The notes under the pieces are model-generated. The model saw only the letters and a list, made by a program, of their open reading frames with translations. It ran no database searches and was not told the origin of the DNA. A stretch of 64,000 bases of DNA. Origin: Shewanella sp. MBTL60-112-B2 (GTDB lineage Bacteria > Pseudomonadota > Gammaproteobacteria > Enterobacterales > Shewanellaceae). The first letter of the stretch is position 1; every line of letters begins with the position of its first letter. Position numbers and translations under genes: made by a program. Below, one piece after another: positions 54,677 to 63,988 of this stretch. The stretch spans positions 16,990 through 80,989 of the forward strand of contig NZ_BPFA01000023.1 in assembly GCF_019655055.1 (NCBI RefSeq), written 5' to 3'.

Positions 54677-56560
54677 TTAAAGCACTAAGGTACGAATGTC
54701 TGACAAGCAGTTATTCAAGTACGTGATAAAGCGAGCACCATCAGCGCCATCAATCACACGGTGATCGTAAGACAGTGATAGCGGCAGCATTAAGCGCGGC
54801 TCAAACTCTTTACCATTCCAAACAGGCTTCATATCTGACTTAGACACACCAAGAATGGCTACCTCTGGCGCATTAACGATAGGTGTAAATGCTGTACCAC
54901 CAATACCGCCTAAGCTTGAGATTGTGAAGCAACCACCCTGCATATCAGCAGCGGTTAGCTTGCCACCACGTGCTTTCTTAGAGATTTCTTTCAGCTCATC
55001 AGATAGCTCGTGAATGCCTTTCTTGTTCACATCTTTAAATACTGGAACAACTAGACCGTTTGGCGTATCAACCGCAATACCTACGTTAACGTACTTCTTC
55101 AAAATTAAGCTTTCGCCGTCTTCTGACAATGAAGAGTTAAAGGTTGGGAATGCTTCTAGCGCTTTAGCAACCGCCTTCATGATGAACACAAGTGGTGTGA
55201 TCTTCATGCCAGAGTCTTTCTTCGCTTCGGCAGCATTTTGCGCCTTACGGAAAGCTTCTAGTTCAGTGATATCAGCGTCATCCCACTGGGTAACATGCGG
55301 GATCTTCACCCAGTTACGGTGTAGATTAGCACCAGAAATCTTCTGAATACGTGATAACGGTTTAACTTCTGTTTCACCAAACTTGCTGAAGTCCACTTTT
55401 GGCCATGCAAGTAGGTTTAGCTCGCCGCCACCAGCTGCAGTTTTAACTGCGCCAGACTCAACTTGCTTAATAACCGCTTTAATGTAGTTTTGAACATCTT
55501 CTTTCACTACACGATTCTTACGGCCAGTACCTTTAACGTTAGCTAGGTTAACGCCTAGTTCACGCGCCATACGGCGGATAACTGGAGAAGCATGAGCGTA
55601 TGCACTGTTTTCAACGAAGTCTTCTTTCGCTGCCGGTGCTGCTTGGCTAGTAGCAGGGCTTGCAACAGGAGTTGCAACTGGTGCCGCTGGAGCAGGAGCT
55701 GCTTGTACTGATGCAGCAACGGGTGCGCTACCAGCAACTTCAAAAGTCATAATCAAAGAGCCAGTCGATACTTTATCGCCTTGAGCCACTTTAATTTCTA
55801 ACACTTTACCAGCAAACGGTGCAGGTACTTCCATCGCAGCCTTGTCACCTTCAACAGAGATAAGTGATTGCTCTTCAGTCACAGTATCACCCACGCTAAC
55901 CATGATTTCAGTCACTTCAACTTCATCACCGCCAATGTCTGGCACGTTAACGTCTTGTACTGATGGTGCTGACGCCACTGCAGCCGGTGCTGCAACTGGC
56001 GCTGGAGCCGCGGCAGCAGGAGCTGAACCCGCAACTTCAAATACCATTACCAAGCTGCCAGTAGACACTTTGTCGCCTACATTCACTTTGATTTCTTTTA
56101 GCACGCCGGCAAATGGTGCAGGAACTTCCATAGAAGCCTTGTCACCTTCAACGCTCATTAGCGATTGCTCTTCAGTAATGCTGTCGCCAACAGTTACTAA
56201 AATTTCAGTCACTTCAACTTCATCGTCACCGATATCTGGGACGTGAACTTCTTTTAGCTCAGCCGCAGCTGGTGCAGCAGGAGCCGCAACAGGTGCTGAC
56301 TCAACTGCAGCAGGAGTAGATGCCGCGCCTTCAGATTCAAAGATCATAATCAATGAATCGGTAGACACCTTGTCACCTACAACCACTTTGATTTCTTTAA
56401 CAATACCCGCTTTCGACGCTGGAACTTCCATCGCCGCTTTATCGCCTTCAACAGAGATAAGCGATTGCTCTTCTTCTACCTTGTCGCCAACGCTAACAAG
56501 GATCTCTGTTACTTCAACCTCATCCGCACCGATGTCTGGTACATTAATTTCGATTGTCAT
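54677..56560 (-). CDS. aceF: Pyruvate dehydrogenase E2, dihydrolipoyl acetyltransferase
   Basis: A 627-residue E2 with three N-terminal lipoyl domains, each with the lipoylated Lys in EGDKA(A/S)MEVPA (about residues 38, 140 and 238). Ala/Pro-rich hinges join them. A peripheral-subunit-binding domain follows (about 325-360, SPVIRRMARELGV), then the catalytic acyltransferase with the C-terminal YDHRVIDGADGARF. The ATG at 56560 begins the first lipoyl domain directly; an earlier in-frame start at 56635 would overlap aceE and is not credible. It lies 13 bases downstream of aceE. Three lipoyl domains is the usual number for enterobacterial and Shewanella-like AceF. Confidence 0.98.
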   Translation of the reverse strand: MTIEINVPDIGADEVEVTEILVSVGDKVEEEQSLISVEGDKAAMEVPASKAGIVKEIKVVVGDKVSTDSLIMIFESEGAASTPAAVESAPVAAPAAPAAAELKEVHVPDIGDDEVEVTEILVTVGDSITEEQSLMSVEGDKASMEVPAPFAGVLKEIKVNVGDKVSTGSLVMVFEVAGSAPAAAAPAPVAAPAAVASAPSVQDVNVPDIGGDEVEVTEIMVSVGDTVTEEQSLISVEGDKAAMEVPAPFAGKVLEIKVAQGDKVSTGSLIMTFEVAGSAPVAASVQAAPAPAAPVATPVASPATSQAAPAAKEDFVENSAYAHASPVIRRMARELGVNLANVKGTGRKNRVVKEDVQNYIKAVIKQVESGAVKTAAGGGELNLLAWPKVDFSKFGETEVKPLSRIQKISGANLHRNWVKIPHVTQWDDADITELEAFRKAQNAAEAKKDSGMKITPLVFIMKAVAKALEAFPTFNSSLSEDGESLILKKYVNVGIAVDTPNGLVVPVFKDVNKKGIHELSDELKEISKKARGGKLTAADMQGGCFTISSLGGIGGTAFTPIVNAPEVAILGVSKSDMKPVWNGKEFEPRLMLPLSLSYDHRVIDGADGARFITYLNNCLSDIRTLVL

Positions 56561-56573
56561 TTTGTATTGCCTC

Positions 56574-59234
56574 TTACGCGTATAGCGGGTTTGTCTTGTC
56601 AGCGTCGATGTTGAATTTAGCAATTGCAGCTGCAACTACTGACTTTTCAATATCGCCACGTTTAGCGAGTTCATTCAGCGCTGCTACAACAACGTAGCCA
56701 GCATTTACTTCAAAGTGACGACGTAGGTTTTCACGGCTGTCTGAACGACCAAAACCGTCAGTACCTAGTACTTTGAATGATTCAGAAGGCATAAATGCAC
56801 GAACTTGTTCAGCATAGTTCTTCATGTAATCGGTTGCTGCAATAGCTGGTTCAGTGCCCATTACTTGAGTAATGTACGCAGTCTTTTGCTCAGCTTCTGG
56901 GTGCAGCATGTTGAAACGCTCAACATCTTGACCTTCACGAGTTAATTCGTTGAATGAAGTCACAGAGTAAACATCTGATGCAACGCCGTACTCTTCACTT
57001 AGAATTTGAGCCGCTTTGCGTACTTCGTTCATGATAGTGCCCGAGCTCATTAACTGAACCTTGTTGCTACCAGTGTACGACTCAAGCTTGTAGATACCTT
57101 TACGAATACCTTCTTCGCTGCCTTCAGGCATTGCTGGCATTGCGTAGTTTTCGTTCATCAGCGTCAAGTAGTAGAACACGTTCTCTTGGTCACCATACAT
57201 ACGACGGATACCGTCTTGCATGATTACTGCTAACTCGTATGCGAATGTTGGGTCATAAGAGATACAGTTTGGAATCGTGTTCGCTTGAACATGACTATGG
57301 CCATCTTCGTGCTGTAGACCTTCACCGTTTAGGGTTGTACGACCAGCTGTTGCACCTAATAGGAAACCACGTGCTTGCTGATCACCTGCCATCCACGCCA
57401 TGTCGCCAACACGTTGGAAACCAAACATAGAGTAGTAGATGTAGAATGGGATCATCGGCAAATCGTTAGTGCTGTATGACGTTGCTGCAGCAACCCATGA
57501 AGACATAGCACCTAGCTCGTTGATACCTTCTTGCAATACTTGACCAGAAGTCGCTTCTTTATAGTAAGACACAACACTGCGGTCTTCAGGTGTGTATTCC
57601 TGACCATGCGGGTTGTAAATACCGATTTGACGGAACAGACCTTCCATACCGAAAGTACGTGCTTCGTCAGCAATAATAGGAACGATGTTCTTACCAATGC
57701 CTTTGTTCTTCAGCAAGATGTTCAGTGTACGAACAAATGCCATAGTGGTTGAGATTTCACGCTTTTGCTCAACAAGCAAAGAGCTGAACTCATCAACAGC
57801 AGGAAGCTCTAATGCTTTGGTGAAGTTAGGTAGACGCTGTGGTGTATAACCATGAAGCGCATCACGACGAGCGTGTAAGTACTTGTACTCTTCAGAACCT
57901 TCTTCAAGCGTTAGGTAAGGTAGTTCAGATACTTTATCATCGCTTAGTAAATCTTCTAGGCCAAGACGGTTACGTAACTGTAGTACGTGGGTCATGTCCA
58001 TTTTCTTCACGCCGTGAGCAATGTTCTTGCCTTCAGCCGCTTCGCCCATGCCGTAACCTTTAACTGTTTTAGCTAAGATTACCGTTGGCTTGCCTTTGGT
58101 TTCTTGTGCATTTTTAAATGCAGCGTATAGCTTAGATGAATCATGACCACCACGCTTAAGCGCGAAGATCTCTGCATCTGTCATATCTGATACAAGGGCA
58201 GCAGTCTCAGGGTACTTACCAAAGAAGTGCTCACGAACATAAGCGCCATCTTTTGACTTAAATGTCTGGTAATCACCATCGATAGTTTCATTCATAAGCT
58301 GTAGCAACTTACCAGTAGTATCTTTAGCGATTAGTGAGTCCCAGTTGTTACCCCAGATCACTTTAACTACGTTCCAGCCTGCGCCTCTAAATAGACCTTC
58401 AAGTTCTTGAATGATCTTACCGTTACCCATTACAGGGCCATCTAGACGCTGTAGGTTACAATTGATTAGGAAACATAGGTTGTCTAGCTTTTCACGTGAA
58501 GCGAAAGAGATAGCACCACGTGATTCTGGCTCGTCCATCTCGCCATCACCTAGGAATGCATATACGCGCTGCGCTGAAGTATCTTTTAAGCCACGGCCAT
58601 CTAGGTACTTAAGGAAACGAGCCTGGTAAATAGCAGACATTGGGCCAAGACCCATAGATACCGTAGGGAACTGCCAGAATTCAGGCATAAGCTTAGGGTG
58701 CGGGTATGAAGGAATACCTTTGCCATCTACTTCTTGACGGAAGTTATCTAACTGCTCTGCAGTTAAACGACCTTCTAAAAATGCGCGTGAGTAGATACCT
58801 GGAGAGATGTGGCCTTGATAGTAAACTAAATCACCGCCATCAACTTCGTTTGGTGCACGGAAGAAATGGTTAAAACACATTTCATAAAATGATGCAGCTG
58901 ATTGGTAAGACGCCATGTGACCACCGAGATCTAAGTCTTTCTTAGATGCACGCAGTACGATCATGATCGCGTTCCAACGGATAATTGAACGCAAACGACG
59001 CTCAACAGTAGTATTACCAGGATATGCAGGCTCTTGGCTCGTAGGAATAGTGTTGACGTAGTTGGTCGTGATACCTGTCGCCATGTCGACACCGTCTAGA
59101 CGCGCCTTATCAAGTACTTGCTCAAGTAGGTACTGAGCACGCTCAACCCCTTCTTCGCGTACAACTGATTCTAGAGCAGACAACCACTCATTAGTTTCTA
59201 GTGGATCGATGTCATTAAGCATATGTTCAGACAT
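56574..59234 (-). CDS. aceE: Pyruvate dehydrogenase E1 component
   Basis: An 886-residue homodimeric-type E1 matching E. coli AceE (887). It starts DIDPLETNEWLSALESV; the thiamine-diphosphate motif is in FLGDGEMDEPESRGA with NCNLQRLDGPV about 30 residues on. The transketolase-like middle has DEARTFGMEGLFRQIGIY, and a conserved C-terminal VLGTDGFGRSDSRE. It decarboxylates pyruvate and acetylates the lipoyl arms of AceF. A GGAAAGGA ribosome site precedes the ATG. It lies about 110 bases downstream of pdhR in the same direction. Confidence 0.98.
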   Translation of the reverse strand: MSEHMLNDIDPLETNEWLSALESVVREEGVERAQYLLEQVLDKARLDGVDMATGITTNYVNTIPTSQEPAYPGNTTVERRLRSIIRWNAIMIVLRASKKDLDLGGHMASYQSAASFYEMCFNHFFRAPNEVDGGDLVYYQGHISPGIYSRAFLEGRLTAEQLDNFRQEVDGKGIPSYPHPKLMPEFWQFPTVSMGLGPMSAIYQARFLKYLDGRGLKDTSAQRVYAFLGDGEMDEPESRGAISFASREKLDNLCFLINCNLQRLDGPVMGNGKIIQELEGLFRGAGWNVVKVIWGNNWDSLIAKDTTGKLLQLMNETIDGDYQTFKSKDGAYVREHFFGKYPETAALVSDMTDAEIFALKRGGHDSSKLYAAFKNAQETKGKPTVILAKTVKGYGMGEAAEGKNIAHGVKKMDMTHVLQLRNRLGLEDLLSDDKVSELPYLTLEEGSEEYKYLHARRDALHGYTPQRLPNFTKALELPAVDEFSSLLVEQKREISTTMAFVRTLNILLKNKGIGKNIVPIIADEARTFGMEGLFRQIGIYNPHGQEYTPEDRSVVSYYKEATSGQVLQEGINELGAMSSWVAAATSYSTNDLPMIPFYIYYSMFGFQRVGDMAWMAGDQQARGFLLGATAGRTTLNGEGLQHEDGHSHVQANTIPNCISYDPTFAYELAVIMQDGIRRMYGDQENVFYYLTLMNENYAMPAMPEGSEEGIRKGIYKLESYTGSNKVQLMSSGTIMNEVRKAAQILSEEYGVASDVYSVTSFNELTREGQDVERFNMLHPEAEQKTAYITQVMGTEPAIAATDYMKNYAEQVRAFMPSESFKVLGTDGFGRSDSRENLRRHFEVNAGYVVVAALNELAKRGDIEKSVVAAAIAKFNIDADKTNPLYA

Positions 59235-59341
59235 TTTGCAGTCCTTTCCTATACGTAATACCTAAGTCACTACTGCAGTGATTAGTGTATTTAAATTTTA
59301 AAAATATTGGCTGGCAACAGGAGGTTCACTAAAGAATCGAC

Positions 59342-60094
59342 CTATACACCACTCTTTAATCGACGCAGGCTACGCTGCAATCGGCTGTCTTCTTCCCTAA
59401 CTGATAGCATCACCTCTTCAATGTAACTTAAGTGTTCATTGGAGGCTTCGCGTGCAGCTTCAGGGTCGCGGCGAATAATTGCAGCAAGCAGTGCTCGCCT
59501 GTGATCATTAGCCGTGGTAGAGGCTTCTTCGCGTCGGCTTAAAAGCTCTAAGTTTTGTGCCACGTTTTTGTGCAGCACAGGAGATAAACTCAATACTAGG
59601 TGAAGCATAGCCACGTTATGTGACGCTTCGGCAACCGCGCGGTAAAAGCGCACAATCGCATTAGCTTGATCTTCAATTAAATTAGCTGACTCAACTTCCA
59701 GAATCGTACGCTTGATATTTTGCATATCGGCGTCGTTACCACGAAGCGCCGCAAAATACGCCATCATGCCTTCAGTGGCATGACGAAACTCCAGTAAGTC
59801 GTACTGACTTTCTGAATCTGAATGCATAAGTTCAACGATTGGATCGGCAAGACTTTGCCAGAGCTGCTCTTTTACATAGGTTCCGCCGCCTTGACGACGC
59901 ATTAACAAGCCTTTTGCTTCGAGCTTTTGAATCGCTTCACGTAAAGAAGGGCGCGAAACTTCAAATTGCAATGCCAATTCACGCTCAGGTGGTAGCTTTT
60001 GTCCTGGTTGAATACTGCCTTCCAGAATCATCTGCTCCAACTGCCCCATAATGACATCGGATATTTTTGGCTGGTTTATTTTGCTATAAGCCAT
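59342..60094 (-). CDS. pdhR: GntR/FadR family repressor PdhR
   Basis: A 250-residue regulator with the GntR winged helix (about 8-75: ISDVIMGQLEQMILEGSIQPGQKLPPERELA, then SRPSLREAIQKLEAKGLL) and an FCD-type effector domain. The start MAYSKINQPKISDVI closely resembles E. coli PdhR. It represses pyruvate dehydrogenase genes until pyruvate binds. A perfect PdhR box lies about 20 bases upstream of its own start, so it controls itself and probably aceE-aceF-lpdA. Confidence 0.95.
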   Translation of the reverse strand: MAYSKINQPKISDVIMGQLEQMILEGSIQPGQKLPPERELALQFEVSRPSLREAIQKLEAKGLLMRRQGGGTYVKEQLWQSLADPIVELMHSDSESQYDLLEFRHATEGMMAYFAALRGNDADMQNIKRTILEVESANLIEDQANAIVRFYRAVAEASHNVAMLHLVLSLSPVLHKNVAQNLELLSRREEASTTANDHRRALLAAIIRRDPEAAREASNEHLSYIEEVMLSVREEDSRLQRSLRRLKSGV

Positions 60095-60115
60095 GTGGGC
60101 CTCAGCTCCTATTGT

Positions 60116-60134
60116 AAATTGGTCTTACCAATTT
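60116..60134. promoter_or_regulatory. PdhR operator upstream of pdhR
   Basis: Perfect palindrome AAATTGG-TCTTA-CCAATTT. It matches the known PdhR consensus ATTGGTnnnACCAAT exactly, 22-40 bases before the pdhR start codon, at a position suited to repress transcription. Confidence 0.9.
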
Positions 60135-60348
60135 AATTGACTGAGCGCACTTTATCAAATCACACTTTGAATGTCCAGTTAGTGATCTACATCAAATCTA
60201 TGCGCGATGTGTGAGCATAGCTGATTTTCATCGTAACGGGGTCTGACCAATGTGCCAATTTTAATAAGCTGCGCGTTGATAATAATTATTATAAGCAATT
60301 AAACATGGAAAGATTTTTGGTAAATGGATAAGAATTAAAGGTGATTAA
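60135..60348. other. Intergenic region between pdhR and ampE
   Basis: The pdhR promoter should lie here; no gene, RNA or repeat was recognised apart from the ampE terminator hairpin immediately to the right. Confidence 0.5.
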
Positions 60349-60377
60349 ACGGCCCAGCAAAAATTGCTGAGCCGTTC
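60349..60377 (-). terminator. Hairpin downstream of ampE
   Basis: AACGGC-C-CAGCAA / TTGCTG-A-GCCGTT around an AAA loop with one mismatch. The U-tract is short on the minus strand, so termination strength is uncertain. Confidence 0.65.
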
Positions 60378-60455
60378 ATAAATCAGCCTAATTAATTTAA
60401 TGAAATCAAATTTAGGACTGACTAATTTTTAGCTAACAACATGCTCAAGTGATGA

Positions 60456-61307
60456 CTAATTAACCACCCCAAAGATGGTCATTAACGACAACACGGTAAT
60501 GAGCAATATAAAATTACGTTTACTTAACTGCAATAAAGCAATAGTAGACTGTAAACAAATCGGTGCCGACGATGACTCAGGTAATGTCTCCGCAGCGACT
60601 GCGACTTGAGTAATCGTATCTCGCGCAGAGGATTTTGGATTTAATGCATGTGATAACCAAGCTGAAATTGCCTGCCTGAAATGACCACTTAATACATAGC
60701 CAAATGAGAAAATGCGACTTGGGATCCAATCAAGCACGAACAGCAGATTGTCGACTAAAGGTAACTCCGCATCATTCTTACGACTCTGCTCACTATAAAA
60801 GCGTACAGTGCAATAAAGCACTGTGCCGACAGGGCCAAGAACGATAAGGTAAAGTGCAATTGCACCGTAATAGCGATAATTGATCCACGCAACACTTTGA
60901 CCGACTTTTTCGCCCAATTCCTTCTCGTTAACTGACTCTAGAGAAAGGCTAGAATCCAATTCATTGGCATAATTAAAGCAAGCTTGTGAGTCCCCGCGGC
61001 AAGCCGCCTGTATATAGCGCTTGAATGCCGTTCTTTGCACGTTATGACTAAAGCAAAGCACTGCAATCAACACCCATAGCACGACACTGATAGCCCCCCA
61101 CAACACTCCTGATACTAGCCAAGATAAGATGTAGACAAAAACTGCAGGCAGCAAAATGACTAACGTCATCATCAATAATGACGGCTGCTGTTGCTCACTA
61201 ATAAGCGACTTATGATATTTTGATAACAAGGCATCAAACTGCCAGGAGTTAGGTAAAAGCCGTAATCTCTCAACTAAAATTGCGACTAATAACGCAAATA
61301 ACGCCAT
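60456..61307 (-). CDS. ampE: AmpE-like inner-membrane protein
   Basis: A 283-residue membrane protein with four hydrophobic regions (about 1-12, 45-65, 70-88 and 150-172, plus one at the C-terminus). The AmpE core is AWINYRYYGAIALYLIVLGPVGTVLY-like (WINYRYYG, LGPVG) and VLDWIPSRIFSFGYVLSGHF. AmpE accompanies AmpD in many gammaproteobacteria and has been linked to beta-lactamase induction signalling; its biochemical role is not settled. The ATG at 61307 with AAGGG seven bases upstream is preferred over a GTG at 61316. It lies 66 bases downstream of ampD. Confidence 0.93.
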   Translation of the reverse strand: MALFALLVAILVERLRLLPNSWQFDALLSKYHKSLISEQQQPSLLMMTLVILLPAVFVYILSWLVSGVLWGAISVVLWVLIAVLCFSHNVQRTAFKRYIQAACRGDSQACFNYANELDSSLSLESVNEKELGEKVGQSVAWINYRYYGAIALYLIVLGPVGTVLYCTVRFYSEQSRKNDAELPLVDNLLFVLDWIPSRIFSFGYVLSGHFRQAISAWLSHALNPKSSARDTITQVAVAAETLPESSSAPICLQSTIALLQLSKRNFILLITVLSLMTIFGVVN

Positions 61308-61373
61308 AATTTTCACCCTTCAATGGTTAACCTGCTTGTATCGGCCGTATCTATCACCGAACTTGCAGCCTAT

Positions 61374-61916
61374 TTATATTCCAGCTTTATAACGCTGCCA
61401 ATCAAAGCCGTTACCCGGATCGGTTTTTCGCCCTGGTGCGATATCACTATGCCCAGTAATTCTTGTAGGCGTAATATCTGGGTAATGAGCCATTAAGCTC
61501 TTAGTTAATTCCATAAGCATTTGATACTGTGCGTCTGAATAAGTAATGCTATCAGTTCCTTCTAGCTCAATGCCTATGGCAAAATCATTACAATTACTGC
61601 GGCCATCGAACTCAGATACCCCTGCATGCCAAGCTCTATCATCACAAGAGACATACTGCACCAACTCACCATCACGCCTTATTAGAAAGTGTGCTGATAC
61701 TTCTAAGCCTTGCAGCTCTTTAAAACTCGCATCAGCTTCAATATCGAGGCAACCTTGAAATAACTGATCAATATAAGGCTGACCAAAACAGCCCGCAGGC
61801 AAACTAATGTTGTGGATCACCAGCAAGCTCACTTCATCAAGTGGCCTGATATTAAAATGTGGTGACTGGCACCATCGCGCCTGTACCACCCAGCCATTGG
61901 CTAAAGATAGCGACAA
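61374..61916 (-). CDS. ampD: 1,6-anhydro-N-acetylmuramyl-L-alanine amidase AmpD
   Basis: A protein of about 180 residues, close to E. coli AmpD (183). Zinc ligands and catalytic elements are in VIHNISLPAG, RAWHAGVSEF, AIGIELEGTD and TGHSDIAPGRKTDPG. It cuts the peptide from anhydro-muropeptides during cell-wall recycling in the cytoplasm. I set the start at the TTG at 61916, which has AAGG upstream and gives the family N-terminus (SLSLANGWVVQARW). A GTG at 61949 would add 11 residues and create a signal-like hydrophobic segment but has no ribosome site. The ATG-less start is a real uncertainty. It is divergent from nadC, as in E. coli. Confidence 0.9.
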   Translation of the reverse strand: MSLSLANGWVVQARWCQSPHFNIRPLDEVSLLVIHNISLPAGCFGQPYIDQLFQGCLDIEADASFKELQGLEVSAHFLIRRDGELVQYVSCDDRAWHAGVSEFDGRSNCNDFAIGIELEGTDSITYSDAQYQMLMELTKSLMAHYPDITPTRITGHSDIAPGRKTDPGNGFDWQRYKAGI

Positions 61917-62171
61917 AACAATGATCCTTAAGCAAATATTATTATTCACTTTAGCAGTTTTAACCCTATGAATATAGTCGCGCTTTTGAGAATTATCACC
62001 CTCTAAATATCGCTACTTGCTGAGTATCAGCAGTGATAATGCTAGCTCACTCCCTAGAGACTTATGTTAAGATTAAAACCACTATTAAAGCGTGCCCCAT
62101 ATATAAATCAGTTATAGCCACAGTTACGACGACAGCTATAAACAAGTTATAAGTCAGTAAGGATAGCCACC

Positions 62172-63056
62172 ATGCTTGAAAATGATATTCGTCTCTCAGT
62201 CAAAGCAGCTTTAGATGAAGATTTAGGCCACCAAGATACCAATTCGAATCTGAGTTCTACCCAAAGAGCCGACGCAGACATCACTGCACTACTTATTCCA
62301 GCCGATAGAAATGCACAAGCCAACTTAATCACCCGAGAAGAAGGGGTATTTTGCGGCAAGGCTTGGGCGGAACAAGTGTTTAACCAACTCGGTGGTGAAG
62401 TCGCCCTGCATTGGCATGTTGATGATGGCGACCTAGTACTGCCTAACCAACTACTTTGTGAGCTAGAAGGGCCAGCAAGAGCCATCCTAACGGGTGAGCG
62501 TACGGCGATGAACTTTATCCAGACCCTTTCTGGTGTTGCAACACTGACCAAACATTATGTAGACAGATTAGCTGGTACTCATACCCGTCTACTCGATACC
62601 CGTAAAACAATTCCCGGCCTGCGTACCGCGCAGAAATACGCGGTTACCTGTGGTGGTGGGCAAAACCATCGCATCGGATTATTCGATGCCTTTCTGATCA
62701 AAGAAAATCACATCATGGCCTGTGGCAGCATAGCCAAAGCTATTCAAGCCGCTAGAGAACTACATGCAGATAAACCAGTAGAAGTAGAAGTTGAGAGTCT
62801 TGATGAGTTAAAGCAGGCTCTCGATGCGCAATCAGACATAGTGATGCTAGATAATTTTGATGTCACCATGATGATAGAGGCGGTTGAGCTCAACAACAGC
62901 TATAAGGCTAACGGCCAAGGTGTGAAGCTTGAAGTATCAGGTGATGTAACAATAGATACTATTGCTAACTTCGCTAAAACCGGTGTCGACTATATCTCTG
63001 TTGGCGCATTAACCAAGCACGTAAGAGCACTGGATCTATCCTTAAGACTCAAATAA
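62172..63056 (+). CDS. nadC: Nicotinate-nucleotide pyrophosphorylase (carboxylating)
   Basis: A 294-residue enzyme of normal length with DEDLGHQDTNS, the substrate loop LDTRKTIPGLRTAQKYAV, GGGQNHRIGLFDAFLIKENHI, VEVEVESLDEL and the phosphate-binding end TGVDYISVGALTKHV. It makes nicotinate mononucleotide from quinolinate and PRPP in NAD synthesis. An AAGGATAG ribosome site precedes the ATG, and a strong terminator follows. In many relatives type IV pilus genes come next; here an IS10-like element follows. Confidence 0.97.
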   Translation: MLENDIRLSVKAALDEDLGHQDTNSNLSSTQRADADITALLIPADRNAQANLITREEGVFCGKAWAEQVFNQLGGEVALHWHVDDGDLVLPNQLLCELEGPARAILTGERTAMNFIQTLSGVATLTKHYVDRLAGTHTRLLDTRKTIPGLRTAQKYAVTCGGGQNHRIGLFDAFLIKENHIMACGSIAKAIQAARELHADKPVEVEVESLDELKQALDAQSDIVMLDNFDVTMMIEAVELNNSYKANGQGVKLEVSGDVTIDTIANFAKTGVDYISVGALTKHVRALDLSLRLK

Positions 63057-63097
63057 CACCGTTTAGATAACACTGCTTAGATGACTCTAAGGCACCT

Positions 63098-63125
63098 AAA
63101 AGGTTAGCCCAGGCTAACCTTTTTT
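63098..63125 (+). terminator. Terminator of nadC
   Basis: AAAAGGTTAGCC / GGCTAACCTTTTTT with a two-base loop. Confidence 0.9.
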
Positions 63126-63873
63126 GCTTTTTATCATCGAGCCTATAAGCTCGCTGTTCCTCAACAATCCTTTCAGGCTCTTAACTCTTAACTCCTAGCC
63201 CCAAATTGATGACATATCTTAGTTCAACAATTCGATTGTTTTAAAACCATAAAGCCTAAAAACCAGCGTCTATTTAGCTATCAAATACTAGCGTATAAAA
63301 TCAAAACAGTTATCCAACCAAATTTAAACGCGCTTATTTAAACCTGCTGGCTTTATCAAAGAATAATTATTGCCAGCAAGCGACTAAAAAATCGATTAAA
63401 TATCAATAAGCCTTTGTTTGAATTTTTATGTTATTTAAACGCTAAGTTATGCTTATTCAAACGATTGCAAATTATGCAATTGATTATTTAAGTTAACGCA
63501 ATTGCCTCACCCCTTAGCAATAATCTGCCATATATCCGCTAGTTAGCTCATCTACAGCATCGGATAATTGGTGCAGCAGTATCACTGCAACTGAGTATAA
63601 AGCTATCAAATTGAATCTTTTTTAGGTGTAATTTACTCTCTTGGGAGCACTCCCTCGACTGGTTAATTGCTATAAAAACGACCAAACTAATTTTAAAAAT
63701 TTTGTAATAAATAAGGCTGAAGCTCAGTAAGTAAACCGGAGATAAAAGGTTCAAAAAAATGACACCTTAAGTGAATACGTCAATATACAGTCAACAAAAA
63801 CGCAAGCTTCATAACCTTTTCACAGGAAAACCTCTATTTTTAGAAAAAATCATAATTAGAGGGCTACTTTGTG
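63126..63873. other. Gene-poor region between nadC and the IS10-like element
   Basis: About 750 AT-rich bases. The only longer frame (68 codons on the minus strand at 63548-63754) has a TTG start, no ribosome site and no recognisable motif. It may be the upstream region of genes beyond the insertion. Confidence 0.5.
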
Positions 63874-63919
63874 CTGAGGAATCCCCTAATGATTTTGATA
63901 AAAATCATAAATTTAAGGT

Positions 63920-63988
63920 AGATGCACATCTTGTCATGTGATCAAATGGTTCTGAGAAAAATCAATAACCAGACAACAAGATGTGCGA
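63920..63988 (-). ncRNA. RNA-OUT-like antisense RNA of the IS10-like element
   Basis: On the minus strand the transcript would begin TCGCACATC and fold by pairing GCACATCTTGT with ACAAGATGTGC (63986-63976 with 63934-63924). That is the stem of IS10 RNA-OUT, which pairs with the transposase mRNA start and blocks its translation. The ends follow the known IS10 RNA (about 69 bases) and are approximate. Confidence 0.75.

Noticed and set aside
55842..56585. Plus-strand Ser/Thr-rich frames opposite aceF
   Set aside because: Antisense shadows of the repeated lipoyl domains and Ala/Pro linkers.
63548..63754. 68-codon minus-strand frame downstream of nadC
   Set aside because: TTG start, no ribosome site, Ile/Leu/Ser-rich low-complexity content expected in AT-rich noncoding DNA, and no motif.
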